Shown here one piece after another: positions 17,587-25,458 of a DNA stretch of 64,000 nt. The translations under genes and the position numbers were made by a program. Origin of the DNA: Paenibacillus sp. G2S3 (GTDB lineage Bacteria; Bacillota; Bacilli; Paenibacillales; Paenibacillaceae). Numbering within the stretch: the first letter of the stretch is position 1; the number at the start of each line of letters is the position of its first letter. The notes under the pieces are model-generated. The model searched no databases, was not told the DNA's origin, and worked only from the letters and a program-made list of their open reading frames with translations. The stretch is from positions 5,084,001 through 5,148,000 of the forward strand of contig NZ_CP126095.1 in assembly GCF_030123105.1 (NCBI RefSeq). The letters run 5' to 3'.

Positions 17587-19296
17587 TTAGTGCTCAAGCA
17601 AGTATCCACGAGTCAAGTCAATTGCACCACTGAAGTCAAGAGTAACACCTTTGAGGTACTCTTTAGTCAGGGAGTTGTTAGTGTAGTAGTACAATGGAAT
17701 CAAAACTTGATCTTGCTCGATGAGCAATTTCTCAGCTGCTGCAAAATTGTCTTGACGTACTTTCAAGTCAGAAGTTGCTTTAGCTTCGGAGATCAATTTG
17801 TCGTACTCAGGGTTAGCGTAACCCGTATCATTGTTACCGCCACCTGTTACCCACATATCAAGGAAAGTCATTGGATCATTGTAATCCGCAGTCCAACCAG
17901 CACGTGCAACTTGGTAGTTCAGGTTTTGACGGTTTTCAATAAATACAGCCCACTCTTGGTTAACGGTTTGTACGTCGATACCAAGATTGTTTTTCCACAT
18001 ATCAGCAATCGCCAAAGCGATTTTCTTGTGACCTTCACTTGTGTTGTAAGTCAAAGAGAATGTAGGCAGTTTATCCATACCTTCTTCTTTCAGACCTTCA
18101 GCAAGCAAAGTTTTAGCTTGTTCTAGATCTTCAGTGAAGTAACTATCTTTAACTGCTGTACGGTATTCACCATCAGCACCAGCGATACCCGGAGGTACAT
18201 AACCGAATGCTGGGAATTGTCCACCTTGTACTACATTGTCAATCAAAGCTTGACGGTTAATGGACATTGCAAGAGCTTTACGGATTTTAGCGTTTGTGAA
18301 AGGTTTTTCAGTAATATTGAATTCGTAGTAGTATACGGAAGCAATACCTTTACGGTTGAATTCTTTAGGAAGTTCTTTTTGCACGATTGGAATTTGTTCT
18401 GATGGAATTTCACCAGTTGGTCCGCCTGCACGATCGTATTCACCGTTTTTGTAACTCAACAGTTCAGTTGCACCACTGTTTACAAGGGAGAAGTCGATTT
18501 TGCTAAGTTTAATGGAATCTTTATCCCAATATTTATCATTTTTAGTTACAACAAGAGTTTGTCCAGTAGTCCACTCAGTAAGAGTGAAAGCACCGTTAAC
18601 GATCATAGTATCTTTGTTTGTAGCCCATTTAGGATTACCCTCAATAGATTTGTGTACAGGGTAATAAGTATAGAAGGAAAGCAATCCAAGGAAGTAAGGA
18701 GTTGGCGCTTCAAGAGTAACTTCTAGAGTTTTCTCATCAACCGCTTTGATTCCAACTTGACTGAAATCGGTAATTTCCTTGTTGAAAAACTTTTCAGCAT
18801 TTTTGATGTAATACAATTGATAAGCGTAAGGCGCTGCAGATGCAGCAGCAGGATCGAGCACGCGTTTCCAAGCGCGAACGAAGTCTTCTGATGTTACAGG
18901 ATCGCCGTTGCTCCATTGAGAGTCACGCAGTTTGAAGGTATATACCAGACCGTCAGCGGAAATATCCCAGCTTTCAGCAACACCTGGTTCAGCCTGACCT
19001 GATTCTGCATTCATGCGAGTCAAACCTTCGTACATTGTTGTCAGGACAGTGTGTGCTTGGCTATCTTGTGCCAATCCTGGGTCAAATGTTGGAGGCTCAG
19101 CACTTAGATTGATTCTCAACGTTTGGTCTGCAGCCAATTTCTCTTCTGTAGCCGCATTACCAGTTGCCGTGTTACCAGTGTTACCAGCGTTACCTTTATT
19201 GCCGCTGTTCGCGTTGTTTCCGCCGCAGCCAGCAAGCACTGTGCCGATAACAAGTACTAATGCAAGCATTAGCAATAGACTTTTACTCTTCTTCAT
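17587..19296 (-). CDS. oppA: Oligopeptide-binding lipoprotein (OppA/DppE family)
   Basis: This is the extracellular peptide receptor of the adjacent importer. The 569 residues start with a lipoprotein signal peptide (lipobox VLAGC, Cys24), then a low-complexity linker rich in Gly, Asn and Thr (about 25-52). The family-5 solute-binding fold follows, with LRINLSAEPPTFDPGLAQDS, MYEGLTRM and the conserved WSNGDPVTSEDFVRAWKR. Start ATG 19296 follows TTAGGGGG. It is the first gene of the operon, with a CodY-like box upstream and a terminator downstream. The length and sequence class fit oligopeptide rather than nickel binding; the actual peptide preference is unknown. Confidence 0.93.
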   Translation of the reverse strand: MKKSKSLLLMLALVLVIGTVLAGCGGNNANSGNKGNAGNTGNTATGNAATEEKLAADQTLRINLSAEPPTFDPGLAQDSQAHTVLTTMYEGLTRMNAESGQAEPGVAESWDISADGLVYTFKLRDSQWSNGDPVTSEDFVRAWKRVLDPAAASAAPYAYQLYYIKNAEKFFNKEITDFSQVGIKAVDEKTLEVTLEAPTPYFLGLLSFYTYYPVHKSIEGNPKWATNKDTMIVNGAFTLTEWTTGQTLVVTKNDKYWDKDSIKLSKIDFSLVNSGATELLSYKNGEYDRAGGPTGEIPSEQIPIVQKELPKEFNRKGIASVYYYEFNITEKPFTNAKIRKALAMSINRQALIDNVVQGGQFPAFGYVPPGIAGADGEYRTAVKDSYFTEDLEQAKTLLAEGLKEEGMDKLPTFSLTYNTSEGHKKIALAIADMWKNNLGIDVQTVNQEWAVFIENRQNLNYQVARAGWTADYNDPMTFLDMWVTGGGNNDTGYANPEYDKLISEAKATSDLKVRQDNFAAAEKLLIEQDQVLIPLYYYTNNSLTKEYLKGVTLDFSGAIDLTRGYLLEH

Positions 19297-19372
19297 CTAG
19301 CAGTTCCCCCTAAATAGAATGTGGTATATGGTTTATGATTATACAACCAGTGGTCAAAAAAATCTAGTGGTA

Positions 19373-19387
19373 TGTTTTCAGAAAATT
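19373..19387 (-). promoter_or_regulatory. CodY-box-like operator upstream of oppA
   Basis: The 15 bases match the CodY consensus AATTTTCWGAAAATT at 13 positions (the plus strand reads TGTTTTCAGAAAATT). It lies 77 bp upstream of the oppA start and about 30 bp upstream of a TATAAT (19343-19338 on the minus strand) that may be the -10. CodY represses peptide transport in B. subtilis during amino-acid excess; control here is inferred. Confidence 0.6.
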
Positions 19388-19447
19388 CTTTTTTTATTAA
19401 AACTTTAAACTTTTGTGACGTTGCCGCTTCACCGGAGCAGTGGAACA

Positions 19448-19834
19448 TTACATCGCTTGTGATATGTACTTAATTAGCCCTACAAACATAAATAATAAAT
19501 ATCCGACGCTCATAAAAAAGAATGAAAGTCTCCAAACTGCCCGAAATAACCGCTTTCCATCTACTTTTCCTTTCAGACGATTCTGAGCGCCACCAATCAA
19601 TCCAGTGGATATTAATACAATAAGTAGTATAAGATAAAACCCAAAACCGTTATCAAATAAGTTGTTAAACAATGCCGAGACCGATAATAATAAAAAAAAT
19701 GTAGTTACGTCCATAGCGAGCATAAAAGTTTTCTTTTTATCTTTTTTTAAGCCTCTTCCAATGAAATAAACAATTAAAAACGGTATTATTGGAATCAAGC
19801 TTAAAGTAATGACCGAATTCAACAGCAATCCCAT
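19448..19834 (-). CDS. DUF3397-like integral membrane protein
   Basis: The 128-residue protein has four predicted membrane helices (about 5-26, 40-58, 64-82, 102-122) separated by short basic loops such as GRGLKKDKKK and QNRLKGKVDGKR. The size and spacing match the DUF3397 family of Bacillales, whose function is not known. Start ATG 19834 has GGAGGAGAGG upstream, and it follows panE by 21 bp, so it is probably co-transcribed with panE. The C-terminus is short and ends at SQAM. The family call is from recognition and is less secure than the topology. Confidence 0.65.
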   Translation of the reverse strand: MGLLLNSVITLSLIPIIPFLIVYFIGRGLKKDKKKTFMLAMDVTTFFLLLSVSALFNNLFDNGFGFYLILLIVLISTGLIGGAQNRLKGKVDGKRLFRAVWRLSFFFMSVGYLLFMFVGLIKYISQAM

Positions 19835-19855
19835 AGCTTCACCTCTCCTCCGAGA

Positions 19856-20818
19856 TCATACCTTTATTCCCTCAACTAATTGACAGATCAAGCGATGTAA
19901 AGGAACCAATGTTCCACTTCTTTCTGCCATTTCTACAAGACTTCCATTGATCCAGTGAATTTCTGTACTTCTTGAAGCTAGAACATCTGCCAGCATGGAT
20001 GAAGTATTGCCAGCCGTTGTCCTGCACACTTTAAGAATGTTATCCCACGCATCATGATCATAAGTTACTCCGCAGGCATCATATACCATAATTGCTTCTC
20101 TAAAAAGTTCTCTCATTAACTGCAGTCGCCCTTCTGATGCCAGCAGTTCACCATTTGGAATACGCCAAATCGCCGTAAGCGGATTAATAACGGCATTGAT
20201 TAGGAGCTTCCGGTAAATCATGGTATCCACTTCATTCGACAAAAAGGCGGAGAATCCTGCCATAATGAGGACTTCTATTAAATAATTCGCATGTAAATCA
20301 GTATGTATACTATGAGCTTGTCCATTCTTTAAGCTCCATTGCCCTATCCACACCTCCCCCGCACCTGCATGAATGACCTCAGTTAAAGACTTTCGCTTCG
20401 CAGCTTCTGTTGTTACTGCAGTATATAAATTAGCTTTCGGCAGCAAGTCTCTGAGCATCTCCATATGTCCTATGCCATTTTGAAAACAAATGATGCGTAC
20501 CTGTTCTTCTCTAAGAGGGGATAGAAATTCAGGTAAAACATTATGTAGTATGTTCTGTTTAACCGTCACTATAATCCAATCACTGGGCTCACGAAGATAG
20601 GCATCTGCAAACCCCTCTATTGGTGCGGGCACAAATCGATCGCCCGAAATTGAAATCGGATCACGACCATCCTCATAGCTCACAGTTAAGCCCTCAGCTT
20701 CTAATTTCCGGCACTGCTCTATCCCTCGACACCACAATCTCACTTCATTCCCGGACTGGGTCAGTCTCCCTGCCAAAAGCAGCCCAAGTGAACCCGCACC
20801 GATTATATCGATTTTCAT
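19856..20818 (-). CDS. panE: 2-dehydropantoate 2-reductase
   Basis: Ketopantoate reductase makes pantoate with NADPH in coenzyme A synthesis. The 320 residues start with the Rossmann motif IIGAGSLGLLLAGRL (GxGxxG). The central part has VTVKQN, corresponding to the conserved Lys region, and CFQNGIGHMEML. The helical C-terminal domain carries the catalytic-lysine motif as YRKLLINAVINPLTAI. AGGAGGATCAG precedes ATG 20818. The neighbourhood rsfA-panE-bshC is the conserved Bacillales arrangement, although here DUF3397 and the opp operon lie between panE and bshC. Paralogues of PanE exist, so a role in another keto-acid reduction is possible. Confidence 0.88.
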   Translation of the reverse strand: MKIDIIGAGSLGLLLAGRLTQSGNEVRLWCRGIEQCRKLEAEGLTVSYEDGRDPISISGDRFVPAPIEGFADAYLREPSDWIIVTVKQNILHNVLPEFLSPLREEQVRIICFQNGIGHMEMLRDLLPKANLYTAVTTEAAKRKSLTEVIHAGAGEVWIGQWSLKNGQAHSIHTDLHANYLIEVLIMAGFSAFLSNEVDTMIYRKLLINAVINPLTAIWRIPNGELLASEGRLQLMRELFREAIMVYDACGVTYDHDAWDNILKVCRTTAGNTSSMLADVLASRSTEIHWINGSLVEMAERSGTLVPLHRLICQLVEGIKV

Positions 20819-20914
20819 CTGATCCTCCTGTTGATCTCAAGCGCAATTTTTCTAAGTATAGCCTTAATATACCAAGAAGAAACGCCGTTGTCGTCCTCCA
20901 TGAATGACAATACA

Positions 20915-20966
20915 AAACCAAAACGCCCGCAAATGGCGCTAAAAAAGCGAACCACTTACGGGTGTT
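20915..20966 (-). terminator. Terminator after rsfA
   Basis: An imperfect stem (AACACCCGTAAGTGG against CCATTTGCGGGCGTT) is followed on the minus strand by TTGGTTTTG. It lies just past the rsfA stop, and panE begins downstream. Confidence 0.6.
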
Positions 20967-20980
20967 TAGTTGCCTATCTT

Positions 20981-21631
20981 TTATTCAATGCGTTCTAAAT
21001 TTCCATTCCCATCCATTTTAAAGCGAGTCTTCATTTCTTCTTCTTCTTCGTTTAAGAACGCGAGCCTACGTGCACGATCCATAATCTGAATTAAAGCTTT
21101 GTAATCATCGTTGACTACCCGGTAGTCACTTTGAGCAAGATTAACCTCTTTTGACAACCGCTCATTCTCAGATCTTAATTCTGTTAATTCATCTTCCTTC
21201 TCACGCAAATCTCTCTCCAGCATTTTCAGCTGGCGTCCTGCCTCCTGGATCGTACCTTTCCATTGTCTCAGGAAACGTATAACCGCATCAATGGATAATG
21301 TGTTCTCACTTAATCCTTCGCCTCGTCCGAATTCTTCATCGGTATCCCCGAGAATCAGACCCGCTACCTGCGCTCCTCTTACCGACGGTTGCTTTTTCAG
21401 GTAACTTCTCTTTTGACGTTGGCCTTTAGCAATTCCAATTGCGCCTTCATAGCTTTTTCGAACACAGCTGTTCCAGCGGAATCCGCAAGCAGCTGACGTT
21501 CTGCCGATTTTCTCGCCCACTTCTTCAAAAGCAGCAAGTTGTGTACTGCCCTCCCGAATGTGACGCAAGGTTACTTCTGCCAGTATTAGATCATCTTCTG
21601 CACTCCAAGCATCCTGTCTAACGGCTGTCAT
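20981..21631 (-). CDS. rsfA: RsfA-family prespore transcription factor
   Basis: RsfA modulates forespore sigma-F-dependent genes in B. subtilis. The 216-residue product has an N-terminal Myb/SANT-like DNA-binding segment (residues ~7-65, DAWSAEDDLILAEV ... GRTSAACGFRWNSCVRK). A basic stretch (GQRQKRSYLKKQ) follows, then a long coiled coil (about 120-185) rich in Glu, Leu and Arg. The Trp and Arg pattern near the N-terminus and the invariant GFRWN motif identify the family. Start ATG 21631 has AGGAGG upstream. Its place next to panE and close to bshC and mraZ matches the ylbO locus of B. subtilis. Confidence 0.87.
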   Translation of the reverse strand: MTAVRQDAWSAEDDLILAEVTLRHIREGSTQLAAFEEVGEKIGRTSAACGFRWNSCVRKSYEGAIGIAKGQRQKRSYLKKQPSVRGAQVAGLILGDTDEEFGRGEGLSENTLSIDAVIRFLRQWKGTIQEAGRQLKMLERDLREKEDELTELRSENERLSKEVNLAQSDYRVVNDDYKALIQIMDRARRLAFLNEEEEEMKTRFKMDGNGNLERIE

Positions 21632-21899
21632 CCAACCAAACCTCCTAACAACATCTTGAAATAACCATCTCCATAACCGGCAGCTCTGCCGGGTAGTGAA
21701 TAGGGATAAAAGCTGCTTACTCCATTTCTATGCTTCTCATAGAGTTCATAGAATCTATTTGATACTAAATTGTATTTCCATTATCTGCCCACATCATACG
21801 CTTCAAGTTATAAATTCTCTTTTTTCAAGCACTAATCAGTCAAGTCAATTACAAAAATCACTTTTTTTGAAGATTAGTACATTTTTTTCAATGAATTCG

Positions 21900-21928
21900 T
21901 TTACACATTTTTACTGAACGGGTATAAT
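21900..21928 (+). promoter_or_regulatory. Predicted sigma-A promoter of the 78-residue membrane gene
   Basis: TTTACA (21900-21905) and TATAAT (21923-21928) are separated by 17 bp, about 49 bp upstream of the TTG start. This is one of the best vegetative promoter matches in the window. Confidence 0.8.
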
Positions 21929-21976
21929 AAGTCGAAGGAATATTCGTGAGATACATACTGGAAGGGGGACTCTCTC

Positions 21977-22213
21977 TTGGACCGCATGTTTCGGGTATTA
22001 GGTTTTTTTACACTGGCTATTGGATTGATGGCTTTTGCCGGAGGTCTGACAGAAATGGCCTTGCTTTTCTTTTTGCAAACCGCTTTTTTCGTAATTCTCG
22101 GTTATTTGAAGTTTACTGAAAAAACTTATGTCCTACTTTTCTGGGCATACATGATTTTGACTTTCACCGGTTTTAGCTATTGGACGATCTTTCAAATGGG
22201 TCTTCCACTATAA
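21977..22213 (+). CDS. DUF2626-like small membrane protein
   Basis: The 78-residue product starts MDRMFRVLGFFTLAIG and has two or three hydrophobic helices (about 7-24, 26-43, 52-72). The start MDRMFRVLGF and the length fit the DUF2626 family (B. subtilis YqgY-like), whose function is unknown. TTG 21977 is chosen because GAAGGGGGAC lies eight bases upstream; the ATG at codon 4 has no better site. A strong promoter precedes it and a terminator follows, so it is monocistronic. Confidence 0.75.
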   Translation: MDRMFRVLGFFTLAIGLMAFAGGLTEMALLFFLQTAFFVILGYLKFTEKTYVLLFWAYMILTFTGFSYWTIFQMGLPL

Positions 22214-22233
22214 ATTGCAATACTCTCATGAAG

Positions 22234-22275
22234 CGGATGAGGTCCTTATCTTATAAGGATCACTTCCGTTTTTTT
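22234..22275 (+). terminator. Terminator after the DUF2626-like gene
   Basis: An imperfect stem (CGGATGAGGTCCTTAT against ATAAGGATCACTTCCG) is followed by seven Ts. Confidence 0.8.
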
Positions 22276-22418
22276 ATTTTTCAGTTAGTATAAAGATGTG
22301 GCCCCCAAAAAGTAGCTGTGTACGTATCGAAGGATAGCCTCACTTTGTGGGGATATTTTTGTATGTATGCTATTTTAGGAGGGTTAAACATATTATTAGT
22401 ACATACATATATCCATTC

Positions 22419-22526
22419 AAGAAGAACCGGCTTTGCCGTCCTTTTATTGACGGTTTCCGTTTCTACGAGAAATAGAACGATGATTTATGGAGTGAAACAG
22501 ATAAATTCTTATATTTCAAAAAAAGG
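22419..22526 (+). repeat. Dispersed two-hairpin element, diverged copy C
   Basis: It shares CGAGAAATA, GTGAAAC and TTCTTATATTT in the same order and spacing as copies A and B. Both hairpins are more degenerate. It ends directly at the ribosome binding site of the coiled-coil gene and makes an open frame that falsely extends that gene. Confidence 0.65.
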
Positions 22527-22536
22527 TGGTGGTGTG

Positions 22537-23664
22537 GTGCGCTCCCGCAATGCCCAAAGCCGCATGATGGCAACCATACTAATTCTCTTCTGCTGTACAT
22601 TGTTTCCGTTACAATCTACGATGTACCTGTCTGCCGATCCTAGCGGTTCTTTTTTCAATTCCTCTATACCAGATAATGAAGAAGCCCGTAAACTTCTGGA
22701 GCAGACTTTGTCTTCCGCAGAAATCGAACGAGAGATCATCAAGATTACAGCCGAACAAAAAGCACTTGAAGAAAAGGTAGACTACCTCGAAGAGCAGGCT
22801 ACCGAGAAAAAATCTGCCATCGCAAACCAGCAAGAGCGTGCAGGTGCAGTCCTGCGTTCTTATTATATGGGGGATAGAGACGGTCTCTTGGCCGCATTTC
22901 TATCTGCGAAAAGTATTAGCAGATTTCTGGCTCTATTCGATTATTATGAAATTATTATCGGAAATGACCGCAACATTCTCACACAATACGAAGAACAGTA
23001 TAAGGATCTAAAGAAAACCCTCCAGAATGCACAGCGTAGCTCGAAGGATCTTGCACAGCTACGAACCGCTCTGGAGGAACAGAAAATCCGGGTAGCCGCG
23101 CTCAATAAAGAAATTGAAGGTGGGATTAAAGACAGTAGTGATCCCGATAATATGAGCGCTCTGCTTCAAGAATTCACATTATATTGGGAGAATATTGGTT
23201 TGCGCGAAGTAAAGACCTACTTCAAAGCATTATCTTCCGCAATGAATAAACTACCGCAGTTTGTTCAGAATCGAGAGGGAGTTCTTACTCGTAAGGGGAT
23301 GACTTATGTTCTGAATCTGAAGGAAGAGGATTTAAACGAATTCCTTCAGTCCCAGAATAAGCTATTTAATGATTTCGCATTTCATTTCAATGAGGGAACG
23401 ATTACTGCCACTGGAAAAAGCGGAGCTTTAGCTCTTTCCTTAACCGGTCACTACATCATACAGGAAGAACCCATCAACGGACTTATATTCCAAGTAGATC
23501 ATGTTGTATTTAATGGTCTCGAATTACCTGACACCACTAGAAGGACACTTGAGGAGGAATTTGATTTAGGCTTTTACCCTGGAAAAATCGTTTCTTTCCT
23601 ACGTGCCACAGAAGTAGATAGTAAAGAGGGCATTCTGCAAGTTAAACTTTCTATCTCATTCTAG
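22537..23664 (+). CDS. Secreted coiled-coil protein, function unknown
   Basis: From GTG 22537 the 375-residue product has a signal peptide (basic RSRNAQSR, then a hydrophobic MMATILILFCCTLFPL). A long coiled coil follows (about 45-110 and 150-195), resembling the N-terminal coiled-coil region of PcsB/CwlO-type peptidoglycan hydrolases, with the segment VLRSYYMGDRDGLLAAFLSA. The C-terminal ~170 residues form a mixed beta-rich region with no recognised catalytic motif: no NlpC/P60 Cys-His and no LytM His motif. I chose GTG 22537 because AAGGTGG precedes it and the upstream frame is a repeat. The gene ends overlapping the convergent solute-binding gene by 9 bp. A wall-associated or regulatory role is a guess. 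Confidence 0.75.
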   Translation: MRSRNAQSRMMATILILFCCTLFPLQSTMYLSADPSGSFFNSSIPDNEEARKLLEQTLSSAEIEREIIKITAEQKALEEKVDYLEEQATEKKSAIANQQERAGAVLRSYYMGDRDGLLAAFLSAKSISRFLALFDYYEIIIGNDRNILTQYEEQYKDLKKTLQNAQRSSKDLAQLRTALEEQKIRVAALNKEIEGGIKDSSDPDNMSALLQEFTLYWENIGLREVKTYFKALSSAMNKLPQFVQNREGVLTRKGMTYVLNLKEEDLNEFLQSQNKLFNDFAFHFNEGTITATGKSGALALSLTGHYIIQEEPINGLIFQVDHVVFNGLELPDTTRRTLEEEFDLGFYPGKIVSFLRATEVDSKEGILQVKLSISF

Positions 23665-24882
23665 ACCTTCCTTGATGAAGTCTTTGTACCCTGCCGCATC
23701 AATCTTTCCGGTAAGCAGTAAGGATACTGCTTCAACAATCTTACTCCAACCGCCTTGGGATTCGACCTCTGGGGCGGTTTCTTCTGTCAGCAATAGTTCG
23801 ACTCCGAAAGGAAGCTTATAGTTGAAATCATGCTCCGAACGATAAAGAACATCCAGTGCAGGCAAGCTCCCTGTGTTCTCCAACCAATCCATCTGAGAAT
23901 CCTCAGAGGTGATAAACGTTAGCCAATTCACGGCTTCCTTTGGACTTTGAGATTGTGCTGGAATTGCAAAAGAACGGCTGTAATAGGATTCAAGTCCTTT
24001 CCCGTTACTTTCGGTCAGCGGCGCTTCAGCAACTAAAGATGAATTCCCATGTTTTTGCCACTCTGATAGTGGTAGAGCCGCAACAGCAACGCTTCCGCTC
24101 TGAATCATATCCCAAACATCCTTGTTATATCGACTGGTAAGGTAAAAATAACTGCGTGCATTCTGCGTCCAATTTATTACTTCTTGGTTATCCGATAGCA
24201 AGCTGCTGTTCATACTCTCCATAACCGCCGACAATCCATATGGATTACGTGTATCCATCGCCAACAAATATTTCCCTTGCTCTTTAAGTACATTCTGAAG
24301 CAATGTGTTCCACTGTTCCAGACTTCTTGGTAAGGTCGTAAATCCCAGTTCTGCAAGTCGTTGTGGTGAATAAACAAGTATATAAGGGTCGATATCCAGC
24401 GGCACTCCCCAATTATATCCGTTCCATTGCATCCATGGGATCAACTGAGTTAACGGTGCAGTTCCTGGAATGCTCTGATACACATCCACCGGCAATAAAT
24501 ATCCACGTGTAGCCCAGTCAAGAATACTTCGTCCATCCGCCATGACGATATCCGGGCTGTCCCCGATGGTTAGATCATGTCTCAAAACTTCGTCTGCATC
24601 CTCGCTATCAATATTTCTTAATATTACCTTTACTCCATTTTCTAAAGTATACCGATTGCTTAGAAGCTCCAGTTCACTAAATTCCTCGCTATTTAGCGAT
24701 ACTGTTATGCGCAGGCTATCTATAGTTCCCTTTTCCCCTGAAGAAGGCTTTTTGGACTGACTTTGCGGTTTTTTCATAGGATGTGGGTCGTTATTGGTAC
24801 TCAATTCCATACTGGGTGACAAGCTTGTCAGCGATAGTAGTAAAATTGCAAAAAGCAGCCAATAATTTTTGCGTTTCAGCAC
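23656..24882 (-). CDS. Family 1 extracellular solute-binding protein (orphan)
   Basis: The 408-residue protein has an N-terminal membrane-spanning or signal segment (about 7-24) but no lipobox cysteine, which is unusual for this family in Firmicutes. Family-1 solute-binding features follow: SPDIVMADGRSILDWATRGYLLPVD, the hinge-region ...WMQWNGYNWGVPLDIDPYILVYS, and AVNWLTFITSEDSQ near the C-terminus. The start is GTG 24882 with AAGGTGGGG upstream. No permease or ATPase genes are adjacent, so the transport partner, if any, is elsewhere. A cre-like site at its promoter suggests carbon catabolite control and a sugar ligand; both are inferred. It could instead be a receptor for a two-component system. 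Confidence 0.82.
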   Translation of the reverse strand: MLKRKNYWLLFAILLLSLTSLSPSMELSTNNDPHPMKKPQSQSKKPSSGEKGTIDSLRITVSLNSEEFSELELLSNRYTLENGVKVILRNIDSEDADEVLRHDLTIGDSPDIVMADGRSILDWATRGYLLPVDVYQSIPGTAPLTQLIPWMQWNGYNWGVPLDIDPYILVYSPQRLAELGFTTLPRSLEQWNTLLQNVLKEQGKYLLAMDTRNPYGLSAVMESMNSSLLSDNQEVINWTQNARSYFYLTSRYNKDVWDMIQSGSVAVAALPLSEWQKHGNSSLVAEAPLTESNGKGLESYYSRSFAIPAQSQSPKEAVNWLTFITSEDSQMDWLENTGSLPALDVLYRSEHDFNYKLPFGVELLLTEETAPEVESQGGWSKIVEAVSLLLTGKIDAAGYKDFIKEGLE

Positions 24883-24951
24883 GATTCCCCACCTTCCCCA
24901 TGATTCCTCACCCCTATTTTACCAAACCCGCCGCTGCTTGTCTTTAGAATG

Positions 24952-24965
24952 TGAAAACGTTCTCT
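24952..24965 (-). promoter_or_regulatory. cre-like CcpA operator
   Basis: TGAAAACGTTCTCT matches the cre consensus TGWNANCGNTNWCA at 13 of 14 positions. It covers the expected start point of the predicted promoter at 24970-24997, where CcpA binding normally represses. Confidence 0.6.
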
Positions 24966-24969
24966 TTCT

Positions 24970-24997
24970 ATTATAAGGGGGAAACGAACGGAGACAA
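24970..24997 (-). promoter_or_regulatory. Predicted promoter of the orphan solute-binding gene
   Basis: On the minus strand TTGTCT (24997-24992) and TATAAT (24975-24970) are 16 bp apart. The leader to the GTG start is about 80 bp. Confidence 0.6.
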
Positions 24998-25104
24998 TTA
25001 AAAGGCTGGGTAATCTTTAGCGCTAAGGACGCTCAATCTGAGGCACCACAACCACTAAATTTCTCCGCCGTTTCTGGGGTGGGCTGTGTTTTGCATAGCT
25101 AAGA

Positions 25105-25387
25105 GCCATACAGTCCGAACCCATAAGTGATAGTTTGTTTTCGGACCGTAATGTAGCTATTACGGCTATTCGGCGCGTTTTCCCCGAGTTACGGACTGGA
25201 TAGCGCTTATTGATCGAAAACTATGCCTTAATGGTGTGTTTTTGAACCAATAGCTGCATCTGAGTCCGATAATGAGCCGAAAACCCGATATTAGCTCAAA
25301 TAAGGGCCATACAGTCCAAACCCATAGGCAGTAGTTTGTTTGTGGATCATAATACAGCAATGCAATTATGGCTATATCGCGTTTTCT
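25105..25387. repeat. Pair of ~80-bp imperfect direct repeats in a 576-bp gene-free stretch
   Basis: Unit 1 (25105-25183) and unit 2 (25306-25387) share GCCATACAGTCC, AACCCATA, TAGTTTGTTT and CGCGTTTTC in order. The motif GTTTCTGGGG(T/C)GGGC flanks them at 25070-25084 and 25395-25409. No coding potential was seen in 24998-25412. Confidence 0.75.
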
Positions 25388-25412
25388 TTGCAAAGTTTCT
25401 GGGGCGGGCAGG

Positions 25413-25443
25413 AAAAAGCCGGGAGTTTATGCTTCTCCCGGCT
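25413..25443 (-). terminator. Terminator after ylaK
   Basis: The stem AGCCGGGAG/CTCCCGGCT is followed on the minus strand by five Ts, just after the ylaK stop. Confidence 0.85.
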
Positions 25444-25458
25444 GAGATTGAAGATAGG

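Noticed and set aside
20873..20912. Fifth copy of the two-hairpin element
   Set aside because: Only a part of the first hairpin (GTTGTCGTCC) matches copy D and the second hairpin is absent, so it is at most a fragment.
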